A stretch of DNA of 11,251 bases from assembly GCA_033722295.1 (NCBI GenBank), contig JAWVZH010000102.1, forward strand, positions 1 through 11,251, written 5' to 3'. How positions within the stretch are numbered: position 1 is the stretch's first letter; the number at the start of each line of letters is the position of its first letter. The DNA is from JAWVZH01 sp033722295. GTDB taxonomy: Bacteria; Bacteroidota; Bacteroidia; Chitinophagales; Saprospiraceae. Made by a program: the position numbers and the translations under genes. Below are positions 1 through 7,496 of this stretch, in pieces. Below the pieces are notes generated by a model, which saw only the letters and a list, made by a program, of their open reading frames with translations, ran no database searches and was not told the origin of the DNA.

Positions 1-3000
1 GTGATCAGATCTATACGACCCTTGACGGACATTGGAGTCGCTCCTTCGTAAGAGGCTCGAAGCCGGTCGCCATTGATGACCCTTCCGAGGTCACTGAGCT
101 GCAGCTGGATCTTTTGTACATCGACCAGTAGCTGGGGATCTACACTGGCACCTTCAAGAATGGCCTTTTCCATAAAAGGGATCCTTTTCGAAAGATAGCT
201 ACGGTGGGTCTCGGCACCATTGAGGACCACAGCGAGGTCCGCTACTTTTTGATTGAAGGCGTCCAGGGCAGCCTTGTCGCTCTCGGTCAGAGCACCCACA
301 CCCAACGGCGCGCAATTGAACGATCGTGGCTCCGCCAGCTGGCGGTACTTGCCTTTTTCGAAAATGCCCATTTCAACAGAATAGTCTCCCGGCATGACCA
401 TGTAACCCTGAGGTGGTGAATTCCAGGGTACAGAGTCATCATAAGGCTCGAGCTTGATCGCCGTGAAAGGGCTGTATCGGAAATCCCAGACAAGCCTTTG
501 CATTCCTTTTTTCACCGGTTTCTTGATCTTTCTTATGGCATTTCCTTCGGTATCTCTGATGGTAAAGAGCAGAAATGGATCTACCTCGTCTGCTTCTGCA
601 CGGCGGGTTTTGTAGTCAGGGTAGTCGATATCTTTCCCCTCCTTTTGAAGTTCCTTCTCCACTTCCCGCCTCTTTTCTTTGAGGGACTTGGGTTTCTCCC
701 TTATGTAGTAGTCGATCATAGTGCCAACCGGTGGATTGTCTGCGGTATAGAAGTTCCATCCCTGAAATCCGACACCGGGAAAGCCGAAAGGATCCGCTTC
801 AACATACATCCGTGCATCAGAGACAGGAAATAATGTTGCTTCCGAATTTAATACTTCGTGATCGGTATGTCTGAGTGCGGAGTAATCATCCAGAATGTAA
901 ACTCCCCGGCCAAAAGTAGACACTACCAGATCATCCTCATCTCTTTGGATATCAAGGTCCATGACCATGGTATTCGGTATCCCACGCGAAAGTTTCACCC
1001 ATTTTGGCTCTGCCGTATTGGAAACAAATACTCCGTATTGTGTACCTACGAACAAGAGGTCAGGGTCTTCGTGATCCACATCGATGGTGTAAGTACAGCC
1101 ATTCTCCGGTAAATTCGAATTGATACTATTCCAGGTAGCACCGCCATCAGTGGTCTTGTAGAGGTATGGCGCGTACTCACCGTCCAGGAAGTTGCTGCAC
1201 GCAGCATAGGCGATATTTACATCGTGGTGTGATGCTATGATCTGACGTATATTGGCATATTCCGGTAGTCCTTTGATCTCTGAACGATTCCAGCTCTCTC
1301 CGCCATTCGTGGTGTAATGGATCAGGCCATCGCCAGATCCCGCATAAAGAATATTCTCATCCAATGGAGATTCCGCGATCGTCAGGATCTGGGCCATACT
1401 GCTCTTTCGGGCATATTCATCTATACTCCAGCTCCTGTCCATGATCCGCATCATTTCCTGTGGAACCCCTCTGGTAAGATCGGGAGAGATCTTTTGCCAG
1501 TTACTGCCCTGATCATCAGATCGCAGTACTACATTACCACCGAAATACAGACGATGGTTGTCATGTTGGCTGAGCAATAAAGCGGCATCCCAGTCAAACC
1601 TGTAGGCTGTATCACCTTCCTCGTAGGGCTTGATGAACAGTCTTTCCCCACTTTGGCGATCGTAGCGAACAAGTCCTCCGAATTGTGATTGGGAATACAG
1701 GATATCGGGATCTTTCCAATCAACCTGCGTCTCAAATCCATCGCCTCCCCAGGTAAAGAACCAATCCCGATTCATGATTCCCGACGAATTAATTGTTTGT
1801 GAAGGTCCTCCAAGACTGTTATTGTCCTGGGTGCCGACATACACATAATAGAACGGCTTGCTATTATCTACGGTGACCTTATAGATCTCCGTGATCGGAA
1901 TATTGTCATGAAATGCCCAGGTGGCTCCCGCATCATGGGTTTCGTAAAGCCCACCATCACAACCAGATAGCATATGTGACGTATTGGAAGGGTCTATCCA
2001 AAGAACGTGTTCGTCCACATGCTTATACTTTGTTCCGAGGTTTGAAAATGATTTGCCCCCATCACGAGAGACCTGCATGAAGATATCCATCGCGTATATC
2101 AGATCGACATCTTCCGGGTCACAAAAGATCTTTTGACAATAGAAAGGATAAGAGGTCACATAACCGCTCTGCCTGCTCCAGCTTGCGCCACGATCGGTAC
2201 TTTTATAAAATCCTTTTTCCTCGTCATTTTTTGCGGCAACAACGGCGTAGAGTACATCAGGATCGGCTGGGGAGATATCCATACCAATGCGGCCTACATC
2301 CTCGGTCGGAAGACCACCTTTCAGTTTTGTCCAGTTGTCTCCACCATCCACGGTCTTATAAATACCACTTTCTGGTCCACCATAGACACCGGTGTAAAGT
2401 TTTTTCTGACGCTGGTGAGCCACGGCATAAATGAGGTTGGGATCCCTGGGATCCATATGCAGCTCCCAGCATCCCGTGTGTTCACTCACAAAAAGTACGT
2501 TCTCCCAGTTGTCTCCACCATCCTTTGTGCGGAACACTCCTACATCACCTCCGCTTCGTCTCTGTGGGCCGTAGGATGCCACATATACGATATTAGGATC
2601 TTGGGGGTGTACAACTATAGCACCGATGTGCTCTGATTCTTTGAGACCTGTATTGGTCCAGGACTTTCCTCCATCAAGGCTTTTATATACACCATCCCCG
2701 GGGATAACATTTGTCTGAGCATTGTTCTCACCAGTACCAACCCATACGACATTGGGATTGCTCGGATCAAGGGTCACCGCCCCGATGGAGTAAGACTTCT
2801 GTCCATCGAAAACTGGTTTGAAGGTGGTTCCACAATTTGAAGTCTTCCAGAGTGATCCATGACCTGAACCGACATAATATTCACAGGTGTTCTCGGGGTT
2901 CACAGCCAGAGCAACGATGCGACCACCTGTGATGGCAGGCCCAATACTGCGAAAACTCAGAGCTAAGAGATCTATGTGTTTTAATTCTAAGGTGTCGGCA

Positions 3001-3077
3001 CTATCTTCTTGTGACAATACGCAATTCAAAGGTAAGATCATGAATGCAATGAAAACTATGAGTAGATGTTGTCTCAT
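1..3077 (-). CDS. Secreted BNR/Asp-box (VPS10/sortilin-like) beta-propeller protein, C-terminus off window
   Basis: The frame is open from ATG 3077-3075 to the left edge (1025 codons); checks at several points show one continuous frame, so it is truncated only by the window. Residues 1-23 form a signal peptide (basic start, hydrophobic core, ending near VLSQ), so the protein should be exported. Nine Asp-box motifs (S/T-x-D-x-G-x-x-W/F) lie at about residues 133-140, 184-191, 242-249, 293-300, 337-344, 380-387, 520-528 (one residue longer), 589-596 (N replaces D) and 642-649. They mark beta-propeller blades of the sortilin/BNR type. After about residue 720 the propeller ends, followed by a charged linker, a beta-rich segment and a helical segment. 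Bacteroidota homologues of about 1000-1100 residues are often named glycosyl hydrolase or VPS10 protein, but the Asp box is structural and I see no catalytic signature. Substrate unknown. No Shine-Dalgarno sequence is visible; the region before the start is AT-rich. Confidence 0.88.
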   Translation of the reverse strand, partial: MRQHLLIVFIAFMILPLNCVLSQEDSADTLELKHIDLLALSFRSIGPAITGGRIVALAVNPENTCEYYVGSGHGSLWKTSNCGTTFKPVFDGQKSYSIGAVTLDPSNPNVVWVGTGENNAQTNVIPGDGVYKSLDGGKSWTNTGLKESEHIGAIVVHPQDPNIVYVASYGPQRRSGGDVGVFRTKDGGDNWENVLFVSEHTGCWELHMDPRDPNLIYAVAHQRQKKLYTGVYGGPESGIYKTVDGGDNWTKLKGGLPTEDVGRIGMDISPADPDVLYAVVAAKNDEEKGFYKSTDRGASWSRQSGYVTSYPFYCQKIFCDPEDVDLIYAMDIFMQVSRDGGKSFSNLGTKYKHVDEHVLWIDPSNTSHMLSGCDGGLYETHDAGATWAFHDNIPITEIYKVTVDNSKPFYYVYVGTQDNNSLGGPSQTINSSGIMNRDWFFTWGGDGFETQVDWKDPDILYSQSQFGGLVRYDRQSGERLFIKPYEEGDTAYRFDWDAALLLSQHDNHRLYFGGNVVLRSDDQGSNWQKISPDLTRGVPQEMMRIMDRSWSIDEYARKSSMAQILTIAESPLDENILYAGSGDGLIHYTTNGGESWNRSEIKGLPEYANIRQIIASHHDVNIAYAACSNFLDGEYAPYLYKTTDGGATWNSINSNLPENGCTYTIDVDHEDPDLLFVGTQYGVFVSNTAEPKWVKLSRGIPNTMVMDLDIQRDEDDLVVSTFGRGVYILDDYSALRHTDHEVLNSEATLFPVSDARMYVEADPFGFPGVGFQGWNFYTADNPPVGTMIDYYIREKPKSLKEKRREVEKELQKEGKDIDYPDYKTRRAEADEVDPFLLFTIRDTEGNAIRKIKKPVKKGMQRLVWDFRYSPFTAIKLEPYDDSVPWNSPPQGYMVMPGDYSVEMGIFEKGKYRQLAEPRSFNCAPLGVGALTESDKAALDAFNQKVADLAVVLNGAETHRSYLSKRIPFMEKAILEGASVDPQLLVDVQKIQLQLSDLGRVINGDRLRASYEGATPMSVKGRIDLI

Positions 3078-3279
3078 GATATTTGATCTGATTAAAATGA
3101 GCAGGAAGTTAATTTGAATTATTTAGAGAATGAGTGCTAGTCGGACAGATTTGAATTCTGAAAGCGCACAAGCTGGTCTTAATTTAAAAATTAAAGTTGA
3201 TTATGGTATGCGGAACATGCACCTGGTCATCAAATGCACGACACTCAATGTATAATATATTTCAGTAAATATTATCATA
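3078..3279. other. AT-rich intergenic spacer between receptor and BNR-protein genes
   Basis: This 202-bp spacer separates two minus-strand genes. It must carry the start region of the BNR-protein gene if that gene has its own promoter. I searched the minus strand for TAnnTTTG and found no exact match; the nearest is TGCATTTG (complement of 3231-3238) with one mismatch and no convincing -33 partner. It holds no open frame worth calling. An AT-only inverted repeat lies just after the receptor stop codon (listed separately). Confidence 0.5.
3252..3275 (-). terminator. Possible weak hairpin downstream of the TonB receptor gene
   Basis: A perfect 7-bp inverted repeat, ATAATAT at 3252-3258 and ATATTAT at 3269-3275 with a 10-nt loop, begins 5 nt beyond the receptor stop codon. 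The stem contains only A-T pairs and no run of T follows on the minus strand. It is therefore a poor intrinsic terminator and may be a chance product of AT-rich sequence. Confidence 0.2.
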
Positions 3280-5715
3280 TCAATCCGATATCCTTCTCAG
3301 TTCCTCATCAAGGCCGCTCTTTCGTGACTTCTTCCTGATCTTGTTATTCCCGAACTTGAGTGTGGCACCAATACCGAATCTATGTTGATCGGAGCCATAG
3401 TGACCGTCAAACTCGAGACCGCCGTAATTGCCATAATAGCCATAATCGCTGCCGGTATTAAAGATATCAGATCCTGTGACTCTCAATTGGAGCCTGTCGT
3501 TCCAGAAGTTACGCCTTAAGCCGAAGTTGATCCTCCAGTAGGGATCTATGATGACGGTACCACGCCATACCGACGCGCTGTTCCACGATGCAGTAAGATC
3601 CATGGTGATCTCCCAGGGAAGAGCTAAAAAATTCTGTATCCGCGTGTTAAAAACATTCTGGGAGAAATCGATCACAGTCTCGTCGAATTCGCCTTTGTAT
3701 GACTCATAGTTGTATCCTAAATAAGTTGACACATCCCACCAATCGGCCACTTCGAGTGAATAGGTTACGGACAATCCATTATTGATAGCCCGGTCCATAT
3801 TTCTAGGAATGATGATCGTACCCTTGGTCTCATTAATGGAAACTATCTTGGCAAAGAAATCCCTTGTTATACTATATGTATTGGAGATGACCAACTTATC
3901 ATCGAAGACGTAGGTCAATTGATAATTGGTAATGTATTTGGGGTTCAAAAAGGGGTTACCCTTGAAAAGGTTGAGTTCACTCAATTTCGATTCAAATGGA
4001 TTGAGGTCCTGGTAGTTTGGACGAGAGATCCTGCGACCTATGCCTATGCTGACCTTATTCTTCTTACCATCCTCATACGATAAACTCACATTTGGAAAAA
4101 GATCCGTATAAATTCTTGAAACATCGTTGTTCTGTGTGACCTGTTCACTCATCAATCGACCGCGTGACCTCGTATGCTCTACCCTGAGGCCGGCATTCAC
4201 GCCAAAATGCTCGCTCAGATCAAATTTTGATATAAGATATCCTGCTGTTACCTCTTCTTTATAGGAAAACTCATTGGAGGCCTCCAGATCAATGATGTCT
4301 TCACCATTGATCACATCATTCACTACGAAGTCATTGTTGGTGAGGATATTCGTGTACTTTATGCCTGCCGAAATAGAAAACCTGTCAAATTCGCGATCGA
4401 AGTCGGATTTCAGTGACCACAGATCTATGTTTGTAAAGGGATCGAAAGAATTATCGATCTCTTCCCTGAGGCTGCCGTCGGGATTGAGGTAATCATTGGG
4501 CTGGTCGATCCTGCGATCATTGAGGAAGGATCCATAACTGACATCTGTGTTCCAACGGGTTTCTTCGTCTATGTCCCAGTTGTAATTGAGAGAATAATTC
4601 AGATTGTTGGATTGGTAATTGGTCAGCGTTTGCGCCAAAAGTGTCTCTACGGGTGGACCATTAATCTCTTCGATTACAGTAGTGCTATTGAGCTCATAAT
4701 CACCTGTGGTCAGTACCCCCCTTGTTGATAGGCTGATGGCATGATCCTCAGCCAATTTATAATCCAGGCCCGCTGATAGATTGAATCCAAATTTATCTTT
4801 CACTGCATAAGAGCCCAGATCAACCAGAAAGCCATTCTGATATTTGATATCGACGAAATCCTGTTGATAGACATTATCAAAGCGTGTTACATTAACGTTG
4901 GCGGACAATTTATCCTTGCCATAATTCAACGTAAGGCCATGGCTCATCCGGGGATGAGATCCTTTAGAATAACTGGACACAAGATGGCCATTATAGCCAA
5001 GCGTAATGTTGTTCTTAAGTTTGATATTAATGATCCCGGCATTGCCTTCAGCTTCATATCTGGCCGAGGGATTCGTAATGATCTCGATAGCCAGGATATT
5101 GTCGGATTGCATGGACTGGAGCATCGTGGTCAGATCGCTTCCTGACAGGCGAGAAGGTCGACCGTTTATAAAGATCCGTACTCCGGGCTTGCCCTGTAAA
5201 ATTATATTATTGTCCGGATCGATCACCACACCCGGTGCCTTGTTGAGCAGCTCCAGGCCGTCATTGCCAGAGGCATTGATACTGTTAGCTACATTGAATA
5301 CCATCTTATCTGCATGTACTTCTATCAGCGGCCTTTTGCCCTTTACTACAACCTCCTCGATCTCAACTGACGCTCTGTTCATCACTATCTCACCAAGATC
5401 TTTTTCTTCATCATTGGTCAGATTAAAGGGGCCAGAGGTAAAAGTGGCATATTCTATATGTTGAGAGACAAGAATGTACGTTCCCCTGTAAATATTTTTT
5501 ATCATAAAACTTCCGTCATCTTCGCTAATTGCACCTCCCGCCAATGTCGAATCCGGATGCAGCAGAGTCAATGTGCCGAAGGTGACCGGTGTGGAAGAAT
5601 TATCCAGCAAAACACCACTAACTGAGCTATTCTGACCACTGGAGTGATATCCTGTCAGTAATGATGAAAAGAGAATAGCATTTTTTATAAGGCTGAGGAC
5701 CCTTGCTGATTTCAT
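3280..5715 (-). CDS. TonB-dependent receptor, outer-membrane beta-barrel family with carboxypeptidase-regulatory-like domain
   Basis: This 811-residue protein has the three-part layout typical of Bacteroidota receptors. Residues 1-28 are a signal peptide. Residues ~31-110 form a carboxypeptidase-regulatory/CnaB-like beta-sandwich (starting VSGVLLD, with a DGSFMIKNI turn). Residues ~120-235 are a TonB plug, recognised from LLNKAPGVVID, RIFINGRPSRLSG, the IEIITNPSARYEAEGNAGI motif and the closing INIKLK. The rest is a beta-barrel with alternating aromatic strands, ending near RFGIGATLKFGN. A basic/acidic tail of about 20 residues follows, as is common in the outer-membrane beta-barrel (PF14905-like) group. 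It should sit in the outer membrane and take up a ligand using TonB energy; the ligand cannot be read from sequence. No SusD partner is adjacent. The start is ATG 5715-5713, placed directly before the signal peptide; no Shine-Dalgarno is seen. It is transcribed divergently from the polysaccharide operon. Confidence 0.93.
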   Translation of the reverse strand: MKSARVLSLIKNAILFSSLLTGYHSSGQNSSVSGVLLDNSSTPVTFGTLTLLHPDSTLAGGAISEDDGSFMIKNIYRGTYILVSQHIEYATFTSGPFNLTNDEEKDLGEIVMNRASVEIEEVVVKGKRPLIEVHADKMVFNVANSINASGNDGLELLNKAPGVVIDPDNNIILQGKPGVRIFINGRPSRLSGSDLTTMLQSMQSDNILAIEIITNPSARYEAEGNAGIINIKLKNNITLGYNGHLVSSYSKGSHPRMSHGLTLNYGKDKLSANVNVTRFDNVYQQDFVDIKYQNGFLVDLGSYAVKDKFGFNLSAGLDYKLAEDHAISLSTRGVLTTGDYELNSTTVIEEINGPPVETLLAQTLTNYQSNNLNYSLNYNWDIDEETRWNTDVSYGSFLNDRRIDQPNDYLNPDGSLREEIDNSFDPFTNIDLWSLKSDFDREFDRFSISAGIKYTNILTNNDFVVNDVINGEDIIDLEASNEFSYKEEVTAGYLISKFDLSEHFGVNAGLRVEHTRSRGRLMSEQVTQNNDVSRIYTDLFPNVSLSYEDGKKNKVSIGIGRRISRPNYQDLNPFESKLSELNLFKGNPFLNPKYITNYQLTYVFDDKLVISNTYSITRDFFAKIVSINETKGTIIIPRNMDRAINNGLSVTYSLEVADWWDVSTYLGYNYESYKGEFDETVIDFSQNVFNTRIQNFLALPWEITMDLTASWNSASVWRGTVIIDPYWRINFGLRRNFWNDRLQLRVTGSDIFNTGSDYGYYGNYGGLEFDGHYGSDQHRFGIGATLKFGNNKIRKKSRKSGLDEELRRISD

Positions 5716-5756
5716 CCGTTAAAAGTACTAAGATATTTCAATGGATGAATTAGTGA

Positions 5757-5901
5757 TCAGACTCTTGATCTGACTTATCAATAGTGATCCTTTCAGAATT
5801 ATCAGATCAGATCTATATCATTGTTGGTAAAATCAGGCAATATTCAGGGTATTGTCAGACGTTCTAACGACTCCTTCTCGATATTCGGACCAACCATCTG
5901 A
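5757..5901. repeat. Cluster of TCAGA/TCTGA pentamers in the divergent intergenic region
   Basis: TCAGA occurs at 5757-5761, 5793-5797, 5802-5806, 5807-5811 and 5855-5859. Its complement TCTGA occurs at 5769-5773 and 5897-5901. The copies at 5757 and 5769 form an inverted repeat with a 7-nt spacer. Seven copies in 145 bp is far above the roughly 0.3 expected by chance on both strands at even base composition. They lie between the two divergent promoters, where regulator sites would be. GATC-containing words are common throughout the window, which lowers the weight of those copies that sit inside GATC-rich stretches. Confidence 0.35.
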
Positions 5902-5952
5902 ACTCAATTCATTAAGAAATCATCATTAGTCATATATTATTATTTAGACTTT

Positions 5953-5966
5953 ATATAGGCCTATAT
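5953..5966. promoter_or_regulatory. 14-bp perfect palindrome overlapping the operon promoter (candidate operator)
   Basis: ATATAGGCCTATAT is a perfect palindrome with no spacer. Its last five bases are also the first five bases of the -7 element at 5962-5969. A dimeric regulator bound here would cover the polymerase contact site, so repression is the natural guess. No regulator gene is in the window to match it with. Confidence 0.4.
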
Positions 5967-5969
5967 TTG
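5962..5969 (+). promoter_or_regulatory. Bacteroidota-type -7 promoter element (TAnnTTTG) for the polysaccharide operon
   Basis: TATATTTG fits the TAnnTTTG -7 consensus of the Bacteroidota primary sigma factor exactly. A weak TTT at 5943-5945, 16 nt upstream, may stand in for the -33 TTG. Transcription would start roughly at 5974-5977, giving a leader of only about 10 nt before ATG 5985. It is the only exact match I found in this intergenic region in the rightward direction. Confidence 0.55.
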
Positions 5970-5984
5970 AGACAATTAAAACAA

Positions 5985-7496
5985 ATGATAATTAGAGGGC
6001 TCTTCATATCCATATTAATTCATTTTAGTGTATTTCTACTTCCGGGCCAGGAGACGCCCATGGACTCAATTAGTCAGGTAAGAATGTTGATTGATGATCT
6101 TCAGTTTCAGAAAGCCCTTCGATTGAGTGATGCATACTATAAGAGACATCCAGGCGATCTCTATGCTGGATGGATTCTGGCACAGGCACTGTATCATACA
6201 GGCAAGTACGAGAGGTCAAAGTCCATCTATCGCGAGGTAATCCGGTCATTTCCCGAACAAGATCAGGTAGAATTGGATTTTGGGATCCGGCTGGTCATGA
6301 TGGGCGATCTGGAGGAGGCGATATCATTATTGAATAGTTATCTTGATACACACCCTTCAAGTGATGAGGCGAGGATGGCTCTGGCGAGAGCTTCATTCTG
6401 GCAAGGAAAATTTGATCGAGCTACTATCGAAGTGCGTAAGGTGATGCAAAATACCCCTGGCCATCCAGAGGCACTTTCTCTGTATCAAGAGCTGGAAGAG
6501 ATACAGGCGACCAGGTTAGAACTGGGCAGCAGATTCCAGACCGATGATCAACCTTTGAATTCCTTTAATCTGTTCATTCAAGGTAGTACTTATTTGTCCT
6601 CCAGATTGTCTCTGACATACGGTTTGGAAACACCTTTCTATTATTCTGAGGACGATCAAAGGAATGCCCAGAATATCCAATTCGGAAGTCGCTTTAATTT
6701 CAATAAGCTGAGGACGATACTTCATGTGGAAGGAGGAATTGTCAAACTTCCGGATGGTGGGCTTACAGGAACAGGAGCTGTATCACTGAAGCAAAACATC
6801 ATCGATCACCTGCAGTTCAGGATCTCGGCTATACACCACCCATATCTGCACACTGTAGCAAGTTTGTCGGAAAGCACATTAAGGATGGACTACCAGGCAT
6901 TTTTAGGATGGCAGGAAGAAAATGGATGGCTTGGAGAGGTTGGTGGTCAGGTCAATCAATTCTACCAGGAGGATAACTGGCAATACAATCTCGGTGGATG
7001 GATCATGACGCCTCCCTGGAAAATCTCTCTTGCTCGTCTCAGATTTGGATATGGTTTTAATTATAGCAATACGCGTAAAGACAGATTCGAGTCCGTCAGA
7101 TCCCTCGAAGAAATAGAATCTATGTGGAATGATTCCACGGATCAGATATCAGGGATATATTCACCCTACTTCACACCAATGGATCAAAAGGTGCATTCTG
7201 CAATCCTCTCCATGAAATTCAAGATTAGTCAGGAGCTTACCATAGGCCTGCAATCAAAATATGGAATTAGCGCGACCATCATGCAGCCCTATCTGTTTTT
7301 AAACGAGGATGAAATTGGTAATAATTTCATTGACAAGGACTTTTATAAAGAAGATTATACACATATCGAAGCTCATGCATTTGTAGATTTTCCTATTGCG
7401 AAAGATCTCAAGGCAAGGGTTGATTATCGATATACACAATCCATTTTTTACACGAGTCATAGTGCAAGGCTCGTATTGGTGAAGCTATTTAAATGA
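5985..7496 (+). CDS. TPR plus outer-membrane beta-barrel protein, probable polysaccharide exporter (PgaA/BcsC/YaiO-type)
   Basis: The 503-residue product starts with a signal peptide (1-22, hydrophobic core FISILIHFSVFLL, then PGQ). Residues ~28-165 hold about four helical TPR-like repeats (for example YAGWILAQALYHTGKYERSKSIY and DEARMALARASFWQGKFDRA). From ~170 to the C-terminus the sequence alternates polar and aromatic residues as in a beta-barrel, closing with ARLVLVKLFK. A YSPYF motif near residue 391 recalls the Y-F/Y-SP motif in barrels of TPR exporters such as BcsC and PgaA. TPR-barrel proteins of this kind carry exopolysaccharide across the outer membrane. The next gene is a polysaccharide synthase overlapping by 4 nt (ATGA), which supports this role. 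An upstream in-frame TTG at 5967 adds six residues but lies inside the -7 promoter element, so I use ATG 5985. Family assignment is by layout and motifs, so the exact family is uncertain. Confidence 0.8.
   Translation: MIIRGLFISILIHFSVFLLPGQETPMDSISQVRMLIDDLQFQKALRLSDAYYKRHPGDLYAGWILAQALYHTGKYERSKSIYREVIRSFPEQDQVELDFGIRLVMMGDLEEAISLLNSYLDTHPSSDEARMALARASFWQGKFDRATIEVRKVMQNTPGHPEALSLYQELEEIQATRLELGSRFQTDDQPLNSFNLFIQGSTYLSSRLSLTYGLETPFYYSEDDQRNAQNIQFGSRFNFNKLRTILHVEGGIVKLPDGGLTGTGAVSLKQNIIDHLQFRISAIHHPYLHTVASLSESTLRMDYQAFLGWQEENGWLGEVGGQVNQFYQEDNWQYNLGGWIMTPPWKISLARLRFGYGFNYSNTRKDRFESVRSLEEIESMWNDSTDQISGIYSPYFTPMDQKVHSAILSMKFKISQELTIGLQSKYGISATIMQPYLFLNEDEIGNNFIDKDFYKEDYTHIEAHAFVDFPIAKDLKARVDYRYTQSIFYTSHSARLVLVKLFK

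Noticed and set aside
2133..2636. 167-codon open frame on the plus strand
   Set aside because: It lies wholly opposite the BNR/VPS10 gene, whose frame has repeated Asp boxes; the plus-strand product shows no recognisable domain.
1..3077. Possible frameshift or pseudogene in the leftmost gene
   Set aside because: Codon phase checked at 2519, 968, 599 and 14 is the same throughout and Asp boxes continue in one frame, so the gene is intact within the window.
3181..3196. AT-rich near-palindrome around TTAATTTAAAAATTAA
   Set aside because: It is imperfect and made only of A and T, so low-complexity sequence explains it.
5006..5464. 152-codon open frame on the plus strand
   Set aside because: It is antisense to the plug and N-terminal domains of the TonB receptor and shows no domain of its own.
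5859..5868. Short inverted repeat CGTT-CT-AACG in the divergent spacer
   Set aside because: Four-base arms are expected by chance in a region this size, and it does not coincide with any promoter element.
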